The notes beneath the pieces were generated by a model, which saw only the letters and a list, made by a program, of their open reading frames with translations, was not told where the DNA came from and did not search any database. Shown piece by piece: positions 51,443 through 60,521 of a stretch of 64,000 nt of DNA. The stretch lies in NCBI GenBank assembly GCA_963828505.1, contig CAWHFM010000008.1, positions 1 through 64,000 on the forward strand. Reading direction: 5' to 3'. Every line of letters starts with the position of its first letter. Position 1 is the stretch's first letter. The stretch comes from Bog-473 sp963828505 (GTDB taxonomy: Bacteria; Actinomycetota; Acidimicrobiia; Acidimicrobiales; RAAP-2). Both the position numbers and the translations under genes were made by a program.

Positions 51443-53089
51443 GTGGAGCTCCTCTTTGCGATGACCGCCCCGGACACCGCCGTCGGCGCCTTCAGCGACA
51501 CCGGGCCGTGGGTCGTCGAACTCGATGCCATGCGTTGGCGCCGCACGACGGCCGCGCTCCGCGCCGGGCTCGCCGCGTCGCTGCCCTATCTGGTCCGCCC
51601 GCGGATGGTGCCACCCGGCGCCCGAGTCGTCACGACGATCCGCCACCTCGGTGGCGCACTCGGCCTGTGGTACGTCGGGGAGAGGCGCTCCGGCGGCACG
51701 ACGTCGGTGGCCGGGATCTCGCGCCGGCTACGGGTGGCAGCCGAGAGGCTCGGGCCGACCTACATCAAGCTCGGCCAGATCGTGGCTTCGGGCGAGGGCA
51801 TCTTCCCGCCTGAGCTCGTCGCCGAGTTCAAGTGGTGCCGAGACGAGGTGCCCGCCGAGCCCTGGGCGGCGGTCGAGCGGGTCCTGGTCGAGGAGCTCCG
51901 GCGCCCCATAGGCGAGGTGTTCGCCTCGGTGGAGCGGGTCCCGGTCGCCGCGGCGTCCATCGCTCAGGTGCACGCGGCACGCCTCGTCGACGGGACGCCC
52001 GTCGTCGTGAAGGTGCAGCGACCGCAGGTGGCGCGGCGCGTCACACAGGACCTGGCGGTGATGGCCTGGCTCGCACCGCATCTGATCGGGCGGATCCCGG
52101 TGTCGGCGCTCGCCAACCCTCCGGCGCTCGTCGAGCTCTTCGCCGAGACGATCACCGAAGAGCTCGACTTCAGACTCGAGGCTGAGAACATGCTCGACAT
52201 CGCCATGTCGTTCGCCGCGCTCGGCCAGCGCGACTTCGTGGTGCCGCGACCCCACCCGACGTTGGTGACGCGCCGCATGCTGGTCATGGAGCGACTGGAG
52301 GGTTTCCGGTTCTCCGACGTCAGCGGCATGCGCTCGGCCGGCATCGACACGGACGCTGTCGTGCGCGCCGGCATGATCGGGTTCCTCGAGGGCGCATTGA
52401 TGCACGGCATCTTTCACGGCGACCTGCACGCAGGCAACCTCTTCGTCCTGTCGAGCGGGAAGATCGCGCTACTCGACTTCGGCATCACCGGACGCTTGAC
52501 CGAGGCGAAACGGCTGGCCCTGCTCTCCATGCTCGTGGGCGCATCCAACAACGACGTGCCGGCACAGGTGGCGGCGATGCGCGACCTGGGGGCGCTGCCC
52601 GACGACGTGGACGTCGAGCACGTCATCGCGCAGCTCGGCCTCGACCGGCCGCCCATCGACCCCACCCAGCTCAGCCCGGAGGAGCTCGTGGCCGAGATGC
52701 AGCGGTCCATCAAGGCGCTCCTCGCCCTGGGAGCGCGCATGCCGAAGGAGCTGGTGCTGTTCGTGAAGAACATGGTGTTCCTCGACGGGGCCATCGCCTC
52801 GCTCGCTCCGGACATCGACCTCTTCGCCGAGATCGAGTCGATCGCCCTGATGTTCGCCCAGAAGCACGGGGAGCGCATCGTGACCCAGCTCGGCCTCGAG
52901 GGCGACGCGGCCTGGGCCCCCGACATGACCGGGATCCGGGCCGGATTCGGACTCGACGACTCGACGCCGAGCCTCACCCACCGCGAGCTGCAGGCCCGCC
53001 GGGCGGAGGTACGCGAGAAGTTCGAGGACCCCGGGTTCCGCGGGCGGCGGGCCCGCCGCGGGCTGCGCCGCCGCGTGCGGGGCACATAG
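51443..53089 (+). CDS. AarF/ABC1/UbiB-family atypical kinase
   Basis: A 548-residue protein (or 542 from ATG 51461). The family motifs are complete: KxGQ region GPTYIKLGQIVAS, the Ala-rich VPVAAASIAQVHAA loop replacing the P-loop, VVVKVQRPQV with the catalytic Lys, TEELDFRLEAENM, FHGDLHAGNLFVL and the metal-binding LLDFGITGRL. Family members (COQ8/UbiB) support isoprenoid-quinone or lipid metabolism at the membrane. The C-terminal end is Arg-rich. It follows the response regulator by 56 bases and may be in the same transcript. Confidence 0.91.
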   Translation: MELLFAMTAPDTAVGAFSDTGPWVVELDAMRWRRTTAALRAGLAASLPYLVRPRMVPPGARVVTTIRHLGGALGLWYVGERRSGGTTSVAGISRRLRVAAERLGPTYIKLGQIVASGEGIFPPELVAEFKWCRDEVPAEPWAAVERVLVEELRRPIGEVFASVERVPVAAASIAQVHAARLVDGTPVVVKVQRPQVARRVTQDLAVMAWLAPHLIGRIPVSALANPPALVELFAETITEELDFRLEAENMLDIAMSFAALGQRDFVVPRPHPTLVTRRMLVMERLEGFRFSDVSGMRSAGIDTDAVVRAGMIGFLEGALMHGIFHGDLHAGNLFVLSSGKIALLDFGITGRLTEAKRLALLSMLVGASNNDVPAQVAAMRDLGALPDDVDVEHVIAQLGLDRPPIDPTQLSPEELVAEMQRSIKALLALGARMPKELVLFVKNMVFLDGAIASLAPDIDLFAEIESIALMFAQKHGERIVTQLGLEGDAAWAPDMTGIRAGFGLDDSTPSLTHRELQARRAEVREKFEDPGFRGRRARRGLRRRVRGT

Positions 53090-53194
53090 CGATCGACGGC
53101 GCCACCCAGCGAGCGCTCGACGCCTGGAGCGACGCTCCGGCCGGACCGGTCCGGGATCCCGGCCATCGCGCTGGGCCGGTGGGAAGCTAGCGAG

Positions 53195-53632
53195 GTGGCA
53201 ACGATCAGAGCGCTCGACGCCGAGGACTGGGAGGACTGGCGGGCGCTGTGGGCCGGCTACCTCGACTTCTACCGGGCCGAGCTGCGTGACGAAACCAGCC
53301 GGTCGACCTTCGAGCGGCTCTGCGCCGGGACCGAGGCCATGTTCGGCCTGCTCGCCGTCGACGACGCCGGGCGGGGCATCGGCCTGGCCAATTGCGTCGT
53401 GCACCCTTCGACCTGGTCGCGTCGGCCGAAGTGCTATCTCGAGGACCTGTTCGTCGCGCCGACAGCGCGGGGCGGCGACGTCGGGCGGGCGCTGTTGGAG
53501 GCGGTGAAGCAAGCCGCGACCGAGCGGGCGGCCGACCAGGTCTACTGGCACACCCAGCAGTACAACGGCCGGGCTCGCTCGCTCTACGACACCGTGGGAC
53601 GGCCGACGTCGTTCGTGGTCTACGAGATGTGA
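53195..53632 (+). CDS. GNAT-family N-acetyltransferase
   Basis: A 145-residue GNAT protein from GTG 53195: TIRALDAEDWEDWRALWAGY opens strand 1 and helix 1, CYLEDLFVAPTARGGDVGRA carries the acetyl-CoA phosphate loop, and VYWHTQQYNGRARSLYDTVG is the typical last helix, ending SFVVYEM. It is of the PhnO/diamine-acetyltransferase-like kind (EDLFV motif). Substrate unknown. Its stop overlaps the start of the small PIN-like remnant. Confidence 0.84.
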   Translation: MATIRALDAEDWEDWRALWAGYLDFYRAELRDETSRSTFERLCAGTEAMFGLLAVDDAGRGIGLANCVVHPSTWSRRPKCYLEDLFVAPTARGGDVGRALLEAVKQAATERAADQVYWHTQQYNGRARSLYDTVGRPTSFVVYEM

Positions 53633-53781
53633 ACGCGGTCGTGGCGATCGCGACCGCCGAGCATCTCGGTGCGCGACGCCACCTGACCACGGATCGGCGG
53701 TTCGGACTGGTTACGCCCTTGGCGGAAGTCGCCGCCCCGGGGTTCGACGGGACCGTCGGCACTGAGACACCCTTCCCGTAG
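53630..53781 (+). pseudogene. Fragment resembling the C-terminus of a PIN-domain (VapC-like) protein
   Basis: From GTG 53630 the frame reads NAVVAIATAEHLGARRHLTT then DRRFGLVTPLAEVAAPGF. The order 'VAIAExLGAxxxxTxDRRxFxxVxP' is the fourth-acid end of VapC-type PIN nucleases. Only about 50 residues are present, with no N-terminal half or antitoxin nearby. It is either a remnant or a chance resemblance. Confidence 0.4.
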
Positions 53782-53808
53782 GGTCTCGGTGATGCTCATT
53801 CGCGACTC

Positions 53809-53832
53809 ACGGGACGGTCGGGCCCGTCCCGT
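53809..53832. terminator. Perfect 9-bp hairpin before the DNA methyltransferase gene
   Basis: ACGGGACGG (53809-53817) pairs with CCGTCCCGT (53824-53832) around loop TCGGGC. It lies between the GNAT/PIN fragment and the methyltransferase gene. It could end upstream transcription; no T run follows. Confidence 0.48.
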
Positions 53833-53933
53833 TCACCCGGACGACCCGGACGGACGGGACGGTTCTCGGCCCCGGGGCTGTTCACGACGGATCCCGGGCC
53901 CTGCGCCGGACGCCCGGTAGCGTCGGCCGGACC

Positions 53934-55340
53934 ATGCCGTCGCGCCGCCGCAGCGCCACGTCCACTTCGAACTTCGGCGTGAGCCGGCGCGAGTCGCACG
54001 TGGCCGACGCGTTCTACGACCGCTTCGAGGCGCCCGAGCTGAGCGCGGACGAGCACGTGAACCCGCACGAGCCCGGGGTGCTGTGCCTGTGCGGCGACGC
54101 CCGGCGGATGGACGCCGTCGACGACGACTCGGTGGCCCTGGTCGTCACCTCGCCGCCCTACTTCGCCGGCAAGCAGTACGAGGAGGAGCTCGACCGCGAG
54201 GGCGTTCCCGGGTCGTACGTCGAGTACCTCGAGCTCCTGCGTGACGTCTTCGCCGAGTGCAAGCGTGTGCTCGAGCCGGGTGGGCGTATCGCCGTCAACG
54301 TGGCCAACCTCGGGCGCAAGCCGTATCGCAGCCTGGCGGCGGACGTCATGGCGATCGTGCAGGACGACCTCCATCTCCTGCCGCGGGGTGAGATCGTGTG
54401 GCAGAAGGGAGAGGGCGCGAGCGGCTCCTGCGCCTGGGGGTCGTTCCGCTCGGCGGCCAACCCGGTGTTGCGCGACGTCACCGAACGCGTGGTCGTAGCC
54501 AGCAAGGGGCGCTTCGGGCGCGCCCTCAGCCCCAAGGCGCGGCGCGCCGCCGGACTGCCCCACGAGAGCACCGTGGCCGCGGACGACTTCATGGCGCTCA
54601 CACTCGACGTCTGGGACTTCCCGCCCGAGAGCGCATTGCGGGTCCGGCATCCGGCCCCGTTCCCGGTGGAGCTGCCCCAACGGCTGATGGAGCTCTACAC
54701 GTTCCGCGGCGACCTCGTAGTCGATCCTTTCTGCGGCTCGGGGTCGACGCTGATCGCGGCCCGGCGCAGTGGGCGCGACGCCGTGGGCTACGACCTCGAC
54801 CCGGCGTACGTGGCACTGGCGGAGCAACGGCTCACCGCGGAGGCACCGCTGGACGGCGAGCTGCCGGCCGAAGTCGCCGGAGAGGGGGCGTCGGCGTCGG
54901 CGCTGGCCCGGGCGGCGATCGAGGCGGCAGGATTCTCCGACATACGCCCCAACACCCGTCTGCGGGGGATCGGTGTGGTGGTGAGCTTCTCGGCCCGTGA
55001 CGCGGGCGGGCGGGCGTGGTACTTCGACGTGGCCGGTGCGAACTCGGGGTACCGCGGTGGCATGGCGCGCGCCGAGACGGTGTGGCGCACGCTCGGCCGG
55101 GCTCACGTCATGGCGGCGCGGGGGTTCGCTCCGCTCGTCGTCCTCACGACCCAGCTGCCCCGACCGGGAACAGAGGGAGACCGCGCTCTCCGGGCGGCAG
55201 GTCCAGGAGCGGTTTTCGACGCCGTCGACCTCGCCTCGCCGTCGGCACGGGAACGCCTGCAGGCCTACGGGCGCGAAGGGGCCGCCGCGCCCCTGCCGGG
55301 GTTCTGGCCGGCCGCGGACGTCGCGCCGGGCTCCGTATGA
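53934..55340 (+). CDS. DNA methyltransferase (beta-class N4-cytosine/N6-adenine type) with extra C-terminal domain
   Basis: A 468-residue protein. Catalytic motif IV, TSPPYF (72-77), precedes the SAM motif I, DPFCGSGSTLIAA (264-276), the beta-class order of amino-methyltransferases. The TSPPY form is used by both N4-cytosine and N6-adenine enzymes. VGYDLDPAYVALAEQRL follows. Residues about 320-446 form an added domain with WYFDVAGANSGYRGG and ETVWRTLGRAHVMAARGFAP, partly like a restriction-endonuclease fold but without a full PD-(D/E)xK set. A small gene and a nuclease-like gene follow within 370 bases. Whether this is a restriction-modification unit or a regulatory methylase is not settled by sequence. 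Confidence 0.9.
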   Translation: MPSRRRSATSTSNFGVSRRESHVADAFYDRFEAPELSADEHVNPHEPGVLCLCGDARRMDAVDDDSVALVVTSPPYFAGKQYEEELDREGVPGSYVEYLELLRDVFAECKRVLEPGGRIAVNVANLGRKPYRSLAADVMAIVQDDLHLLPRGEIVWQKGEGASGSCAWGSFRSAANPVLRDVTERVVVASKGRFGRALSPKARRAAGLPHESTVAADDFMALTLDVWDFPPESALRVRHPAPFPVELPQRLMELYTFRGDLVVDPFCGSGSTLIAARRSGRDAVGYDLDPAYVALAEQRLTAEAPLDGELPAEVAGEGASASALARAAIEAAGFSDIRPNTRLRGIGVVVSFSARDAGGRAWYFDVAGANSGYRGGMARAETVWRTLGRAHVMAARGFAPLVVLTTQLPRPGTEGDRALRAAGPGAVFDAVDLASPSARERLQAYGREGAAAPLPGFWPAADVAPGSV

Positions 55341-55344
55341 AGCG

Positions 55345-55659
55345 ATGAGCACGGTCGTCGCGTGTGCGGTCGTGCGCGACGATCCGCCTCGGGTGTTCGT
55401 GGCCCAGGATCTCGCCACCTTGAACTGGGTGCTCGCCTGTCAGCTCGTGGCCAACACCCCGGGCGGCGAGCTGGCCGCGGGCGAGCGCGACGCCTTGCGC
55501 CGGGCCCTGCGCGAGGAGCGCTGGGGGGACGCGGTGTTCGAGTTCATCTCGCGTACGGGTGTGGCCGTGGACGTGTACGAGAGCACTGAACTTCACGTGG
55601 CAGCCGAAGCCGAAGTCGGGCCGCTCGAGCTGCAGCTCACCCCGTTGTTCGCGGACTGA
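55345..55659 (+). CDS. Small protein between methyltransferase and nuclease-like gene
   Basis: From ATG 55345 this is a 104-residue protein: TVVACAVVRDDPPRVFVAQD opens with strands, and LNWVLACQLVANTPGG, ALRRALREERWGDAVFEFIS are helices; AEAEVGPLELQLTPLFAD closes with strands. No family is recognised. It starts 4 bases after the methyltransferase stop, so it is surely co-transcribed. It might be a specificity or inhibitor subunit, but nothing in the sequence proves it. Confidence 0.68.
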   Translation: MSTVVACAVVRDDPPRVFVAQDLATLNWVLACQLVANTPGGELAAGERDALRRALREERWGDAVFEFISRTGVAVDVYESTELHVAAEAEVGPLELQLTPLFAD

Positions 55660-55707
55660 CGGCCGGGAACCGCGCCCTCCTGCGGGTAGCCATGGGAGGA
55701 TGCCGAA

Positions 55708-56988
55708 ATGCCGAGCGACCGCACCACGGTGACCGAGCTCGGTACGGCTCTGGGCATGCTGGGAGGCGCCACGGTGGACGAAGCGCTGAAGTCGCGCTCG
55801 GCGGTGATGCACAGCCTCTCCCCCGAACGGTGGAGCCACCTGCACCAGCTGCGCGACGGCGGCGCGTTCGACGCCGAGTTCCACGCCGCCTGGGAGAACG
55901 GGCGGGCCTTCCTGGCCGCCGCCGACGGCCTGCGCGGGCGGATGCCGCGGGTGGTCGAATGGAAGGGGACCATGCGGGCGCCCGGCGACGAGGTGGCGCC
56001 CGTGGACCTGCGGGTGGACCACGTCTACCTGATCAGCTGCAAGTACCTGTCGGACATCCTCTTCAACATGTCGCCGTCGCACGTCTTCGACGACCTGCTC
56101 GTCGGCGGTGGAGGACGGGGCGGTCGGAAGGCCGGGGGCGACGTCCCGTCCGAAAGCCCGCTCTCGGACGGGACGGGCCGCGGCGGAGGTGATTGGTACG
56201 CCGAAGTGGCTCCCGCCGAGTACCAGGCGCTCTACGACGAGGTGCGGGCGGCCGTCGACGTAGCCGGCGGTTCGGGCACGCCTCCTGTCCCGGGCCGGGC
56301 CCGCACTGGAGCGGGCGGCAGGCGGGAGCGTCCGGGCACAGCCGCGCTCGTGCTCCCGGGACTGGGCGACGCCGTGGGGTCGGGCGGTCGTCCGGGCGGA
56401 GCAGCCGGGCCCGGTGGAGAGTCTGTGACCGCCATGGCGGACCGGATGCCCGCGGCGGCGCGAGCGGCACTGAGCCGCCTGCCGACGCGGGCGGTCGACC
56501 TCTCGGTGGAGCAGCGCGAGGCGCTCGCGACCTGGCTCAAGGGTGGGTGGCCCGGCGAAGCGAAGAAGGCCTACCAGACGCTCTCGGACAGGGTCTCGTT
56601 CATGTCCGTCCGGCGCTGGGAATCGGCCATGGATCGGCACGGCGGCAGCGGCGAGGCCATGCTGTGGCGCCTGCTGCGCATGGGGAGCGCCCCGTACTTC
56701 GTCCTCGGTTCGTCGGCCACCCGCTCGCTCCGCCTGCGCATCGCCACGCCGTGGGACTGGCGCCAACACTTCTCCCTGATCACTGTGTTCATGACCGAAC
56801 AGCGAGGCGGACAGCCGCGCGTGGGCTGGGAGGCTGTGGTGAGGGACCGCGCCACGTACGCGGTGTACGAGCTGGCCGGCCACATTGAGGTGCGGTGGAG
56901 CCACGGCCGGTTCGGCGGGCCGCCCGAGGCCAAGGGGTACCTGGACACGCGGCATCACCTCGTGCCCGGATACTTCGCCCTGCGGTGA
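55708..56988 (+). CDS. Nuclease-like protein of unknown family, partner of the methyltransferase
   Basis: A 426-residue protein. Residues 80-125 hold RVVEWKGTMRAPGDE then VDLRVDHVYLISCKYLSDIL; Asp100/Asp104 and Lys112 (S-C-K) are arranged like a PD-(D/E)xK nuclease core with Ser in place of the second acid, and Glu84 and Lys86 may also take part. A Gly-rich low-complexity part lies at 132-165 and 186-240. The C-terminal half (ESAMDRHGGSGEAMLWRLLR, EVRWSHGRFGGPPEAKGYLD) is compact and well conserved-looking. The nuclease reading is inference. It ends overlapping the next gene by 4 bases. Confidence 0.72.
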   Translation: MPSDRTTVTELGTALGMLGGATVDEALKSRSAVMHSLSPERWSHLHQLRDGGAFDAEFHAAWENGRAFLAAADGLRGRMPRVVEWKGTMRAPGDEVAPVDLRVDHVYLISCKYLSDILFNMSPSHVFDDLLVGGGGRGGRKAGGDVPSESPLSDGTGRGGGDWYAEVAPAEYQALYDEVRAAVDVAGGSGTPPVPGRARTGAGGRRERPGTAALVLPGLGDAVGSGGRPGGAAGPGGESVTAMADRMPAAARAALSRLPTRAVDLSVEQREALATWLKGGWPGEAKKAYQTLSDRVSFMSVRRWESAMDRHGGSGEAMLWRLLRMGSAPYFVLGSSATRSLRLRIATPWDWRQHFSLITVFMTEQRGGQPRVGWEAVVRDRATYAVYELAGHIEVRWSHGRFGGPPEAKGYLDTRHHLVPGYFALR

Positions 56989-57614
56989 CCCCGGCAACGC
57001 CGCGAGCGCCAGGGGACGGATTCGACCCGGAGGCAGTGGCGCCTCCCCTGCACGTACCGGAACTGTCCGCCGGGCCCGTGGTTTTGCGACCCTTCGAGGT
57101 ATCGGACCTCGGCCTCGTGCGCACGGCGGCGAAGGAATCCGACATCGTGGCCGTCTCGTCGGTGCCACGCCACGACAGCGAGCTCGCCGGGCTCGATTTC
57201 ATTGAGCGCCAGCACCGGCGCGCCCAGCTCGGCGACGGCTACTCGTTCGTCATCGCCCTGGGCCCCGAGCCGACGCGAGGCGTGGGGTCGATCGGGCTGT
57301 GGCTCCACGAGATAGACAGCGGGCGGGCCTCAGTCGGCTACTGGATACTGGCCGAAGCGAGAGGCCGCGGCCTCGCGGCCTGGGCGTTGCGCGCCGTCGT
57401 GTCGTTCGCTTTCGGCCAGCTCACCATCCCGCGACTGCATCTCTTCGTGGAGCCCTGGAACGTGGCGTCGGCCCGAACGGCCGAGGCGGCGGGATTCCGG
57501 CGTGAGGCCCTGCTCCGCGACTGGGAGCGGATCGACGGGGAGCAGCGCGACGCCGAGAGCTTCGCCCTCCTCCGTCGCGAGTGGGACCCGGGGTGGATGA
57601 TTTCTCTGGGGTGA
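56985..57614 (+). CDS. GNAT-family N-acetyltransferase (RimJ/RimL-like)
   Basis: From GTG 56985, overlapping the nuclease-like gene's stop (GTGA), this is a 209-residue acetyltransferase. VVLRPFEVSDLGLVRTAAKE opens the fold, GYWILAEARGRGLAAWALRA is the acetyl-CoA loop, and RLHLFVEPWNVASARTAEAA then GFRREALLRDWERI completes it. It is of the ribosomal-protein or aminoglycoside type. Coupled translation places it in the methyltransferase operon, though a role there is not obvious. Confidence 0.86.
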   Translation: MTPATPRAPGDGFDPEAVAPPLHVPELSAGPVVLRPFEVSDLGLVRTAAKESDIVAVSSVPRHDSELAGLDFIERQHRRAQLGDGYSFVIALGPEPTRGVGSIGLWLHEIDSGRASVGYWILAEARGRGLAAWALRAVVSFAFGQLTIPRLHLFVEPWNVASARTAEAAGFRREALLRDWERIDGEQRDAESFALLRREWDPGWMISLG

Positions 57615-57725
57615 GCCGTCGGCGCGCGGCGATCTCAGAACCCGGGTGGAGCGGGGCGAGAGCGTCATGGGAGGCTGGGCCACCACGGCCGGTCCGGCAG
57701 GGGATGGACGACGGGAGGGACGCAA

Positions 57726-58541
57726 ATGCTGGTGCTGGTCGAGGTCACCGAAGGCGTAGCGACGGTCACGCTGAACCGGCCCGAGGCGAGGAACGCCATC
57801 TCGGCCGAGCTCAACCGCGAGCTCGACGCCACGATCGTCGAGCTGGACGGGCGTGCCGACGTCGGCTGCATGATCCTCACCGGCACGGACCCCGCCTTCT
57901 GCGCCGGCATGGACCTCAAGTCGCTGGCCACCCAGGATCGATCGGACCTGCGCCAGCGAATGAACGCCCAACTCGAGCACTTCGGGATCATCCCTCCTCG
58001 CCGCACCCCCATGATCGGCGCCGTCAACGGGTCGACGGTCACCGGCGGGCTGGAGCTGGCGCTCTCGTGCGACTTCCTGATCGCGTCGGAGCGGGCGCGC
58101 TTTGCCGACACCCATGCCCGGGTGGGCGCCATGCCCGGAGCGGGCCTTACCATCCGCTTGCCCCAGGTGATCGGGATCGACCGGGCGCGGCGCATGAGCT
58201 TCACCGGGGACTTCATCGACGCCGGGACGGCGCTGGCCTGGGGGCTGGTGGTCGAGGTGGTGCCCCATGAGTACCTCCTGGCGCGCGCCCGGGAGCTCGC
58301 CGCGGCCGTGGTCTCCATCCCGTCCGAGAACGTGCGCGAGGTCCGGCGCATGTACGAGGACGTGAGCGAGCTGGCCGGACCCGAGGCGTGGCAGGCGGAA
58401 GCGGCGTGGGCGCGCCAGTGGATGGCGGACCGCTTCGACCAGTCCCGACTGGCCGGAGAGCGTGAGCGCATCATGGCCCGCGGCCGTGACCAGGCCGCGG
58501 CCGGGTCCGAGACCCCGGTGCCCGGAGACGCCGCCGAGTGA
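57726..58541 (+). CDS. Enoyl-CoA hydratase/isomerase family protein
   Basis: A 271-residue crotonase-fold protein. VATVTLNRPEARNAISAELN opens, the first oxyanion-hole strand is AFCAGMDLKSLA, the second NGSTVTGGLELALSCDFLIA, then FADTHARVGAMPGAGLTIRL and MSFTGDFIDAGTALAWGLVV. It binds acyl-CoA and probably hydrates or isomerises an enoyl thioester. It overlaps the next LLM gene by 4 bases, so it works in one operon with it. There is no clear clue to the acyl chain. Confidence 0.9.
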   Translation: MLVLVEVTEGVATVTLNRPEARNAISAELNRELDATIVELDGRADVGCMILTGTDPAFCAGMDLKSLATQDRSDLRQRMNAQLEHFGIIPPRRTPMIGAVNGSTVTGGLELALSCDFLIASERARFADTHARVGAMPGAGLTIRLPQVIGIDRARRMSFTGDFIDAGTALAWGLVVEVVPHEYLLARARELAAAVVSIPSENVREVRRMYEDVSELAGPEAWQAEAAWARQWMADRFDQSRLAGERERIMARGRDQAAAGSETPVPGDAAE

Positions 58542-59572
58542 GGGTGTACGCGGGCATGGACCCGCGGCTGGACCTGGCCGACGTGGCGGCGCACGCCACG
58601 AGGGTGGAGCGCCTCGGCTACGACGGCCTCCACGTGGCCGAGACGGTGCACGACGCCATGACAGTCGCCGCTTTGGCGGTCGAGCACACCGATCGCATCG
58701 TGGTGCGCACGAGCGTGGCCCTGGCCTTCGTCCGCAGCCCGACCTTGCTGGCCTATGCGGCCTGGGACCTCTCCAAGCTGAGCGGTGGGAGGTTCGAGCT
58801 GGGGCTGGGAACGCAGATCCGCCAGAACATCGAGGACCGCTACGCCGTGCCCTTCGGGGAAGACCCGGTAGGCCGGCTGGGAAGCTACGTCGGCGCGGTG
58901 AGGGCGGCGTTCGCCGCGTTCGCCACGGGCGCGGCACCTCGCTACGAGAGCGCGCACTACCGGGTGACGCGCATGCAGCCCTACTTCAACCCGGGACCCG
59001 ACACCGACACGGTGGCGCCGCCGATCTACCTCGGAGGGGTGCAGCACCGCGCCTGCGCGCTGGCGGGCGCCGTCGCTGACGGGTTCGTGACCCACCCGAC
59101 GAACTCGAATCCGCGCTACCTGCTCGAACGGTGCCTACCCGCCCTGGCCGAGGGCGCGGAACATGCGGGACGCGACCTGCGGCACGACGGCTTTGAGCTG
59201 GTGGTCGGCACCAGCGTCGTGACCGGCAGGACCAGGGAGGCCGTCCTCACCGAGCGCGAACGCCAGCGCCGGCTGTTGGCCTTCTTGTACTCCACGCCGG
59301 CGTACGCGCCGACGCTCGAGCTCAACGGGTGGGAGGACCTCGGTCCGCGGCTACGCGACCTGATCCGCCACGACCGCTGGGACGACCTCGGCCGCGTCCT
59401 CTCCGACGAGGTACTCGACGAGCTGGTGCCGTGCGGAACCTTCGACGAGCTCCCCGGCCTGTTGTTCGAACGCTTCGCCGGGCTCGGTCAAGGCATCACA
59501 GTCGCGGTGCCGGCCGACCCGGCCGACGACGACGCGTTCATGGCCGCGGTCGCCGCCATCCGAGAGGGGTGA
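58538..59572 (+). CDS. LLM-class F420-type oxidoreductase
   Basis: A 344-residue protein starting at GTG 58538. Blocks: VERLGYDGLHVAETVHDAMT, VVRTSVALAFVRSPTLLAYA, SGGRFELGLGTQIRQNIEDR, and APPIYLGGVQHRACALAGAV. The AETVHDA and GLGTQI elements are like the TIGR03617 F420-dependent subgroup. It is translationally coupled to the enoyl-CoA hydratase, pointing to acyl-CoA or lipid metabolism using F420. The cofactor is inferred from family. Confidence 0.9.
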   Translation: MRVYAGMDPRLDLADVAAHATRVERLGYDGLHVAETVHDAMTVAALAVEHTDRIVVRTSVALAFVRSPTLLAYAAWDLSKLSGGRFELGLGTQIRQNIEDRYAVPFGEDPVGRLGSYVGAVRAAFAAFATGAAPRYESAHYRVTRMQPYFNPGPDTDTVAPPIYLGGVQHRACALAGAVADGFVTHPTNSNPRYLLERCLPALAEGAEHAGRDLRHDGFELVVGTSVVTGRTREAVLTERERQRRLLAFLYSTPAYAPTLELNGWEDLGPRLRDLIRHDRWDDLGRVLSDEVLDELVPCGTFDELPGLLFERFAGLGQGITVAVPADPADDDAFMAAVAAIREG

Positions 59573-59596
59573 GCGAGGCTCGACCGGTCGGCCGGT

Positions 59597-60496
59597 TCAC
59601 CCCGCCATGGGGAAGATGAGCTCCTCTCCGGCCATGGCCTCGACGGCAGCGACTCGATCGGACTCGCCCATCCCGTCGTACCGCTCGGCCGCCGCCAGCA
59701 CACGGGCCAACAGTGCGATGTCGCCGGGGGTGCAGAAGGCGTGGACGCCCGGTGTCGAGAGCGCGAAGTGCACGCCGCGGTCGATCTCGCGGTCGCTGCC
59801 CTGTGGCTCGTACCACGAGGAGGCCCACCGCTCCGCGGTGGCAGGGCTCCCCGCCACCGCGTCAGCCAGGGGACGGCCGTCGCGCCACCGCCGTCGCGCC
59901 ACCGCCTTGATCGCCATCACTCCGACGTCCCGCTCGGCGCACACCGCGAGCAGCTCCTCGGCCGGCTCGCGGTACTCGGGGCGTGACCACAGCGCCGGGT
60001 AGACGGGAAACATGACGGTATCGAGGTCGAAGCGGCGCAACGCCTCGAGGTGGGCGAGCGGAACCTCGAGGTCGTGGCCGGTGATCCCGGCGAAACGGGT
60101 GTGGCCGCGCTCGCGCAGTTCCAGAATGCGCTCGATCGCATCCGAGCGCCGGTCCAGCTCGGCCACGGAGGTCACGGCATGGGCCTGGTAGAGATCCAGC
60201 ACCTCGGCGTGCAGCAACCGACGGGTGGTGTCGAACTGATCGGTCACCCCGTCCGGGTTGGCGCGCAGGGTCTTGCCGGCGACGAACAGTTGGTCCTGCA
60301 GTCCGGCCAGGTGTGCCCCGACCACCGACTCCGCCGCGCCGTACTGCGGCGCGATGTCGAGGTGGTTCACCCCGCGCTCGAGAGCCAGGCGGAGCCAGTC
60401 ACCGGCTTCTTCCACCGAGGCGGCCCAGCAAGCGGCGCCCCCGAGGACGGCCACACTGCTGTGGTGGCCGGTGCGGCCCAGCCGACGACGATCCAT
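59597..60496 (-). CDS. Aldo/keto reductase
   Basis: A 299-residue TIM-barrel reductase starting RRLGRTGHHSSVAVLGGAAC. The catalytic Asp and Tyr are in NHLDIAPQYGAAESVVG, the Lys in FVAGKTLRANP, and the usual His position is YQAHAV. FAGITGHDLEVPLAHLEALR and VGVMAIKAVARRRW follow. It reduces an aldehyde or ketone with NADPH. It converges with the LLM gene. It is followed closely by a two-domain VOC gene upstream on the same strand. Confidence 0.89.
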   Translation of the reverse strand: MDRRRLGRTGHHSSVAVLGGAACWAASVEEAGDWLRLALERGVNHLDIAPQYGAAESVVGAHLAGLQDQLFVAGKTLRANPDGVTDQFDTTRRLLHAEVLDLYQAHAVTSVAELDRRSDAIERILELRERGHTRFAGITGHDLEVPLAHLEALRRFDLDTVMFPVYPALWSRPEYREPAEELLAVCAERDVGVMAIKAVARRRWRDGRPLADAVAGSPATAERWASSWYEPQGSDREIDRGVHFALSTPGVHAFCTPGDIALLARVLAAAERYDGMGESDRVAAVEAMAGEELIFPMAG

Positions 60497-60521
60497 GGCG
60501 ATCCCGACTCCCGTCCCCGAC

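Noticed and set aside
55144..57168. Long minus-strand frame across the methyltransferase/nuclease-like genes
   Set aside because: Arg/Pro/Gly-rich shadow of three genes with good motifs on the plus strand.
59583..59596. ACCGG/CCGGT inverted repeat between converging genes as a terminator
   Set aside because: Only five base pairs and no T run; too weak to call.
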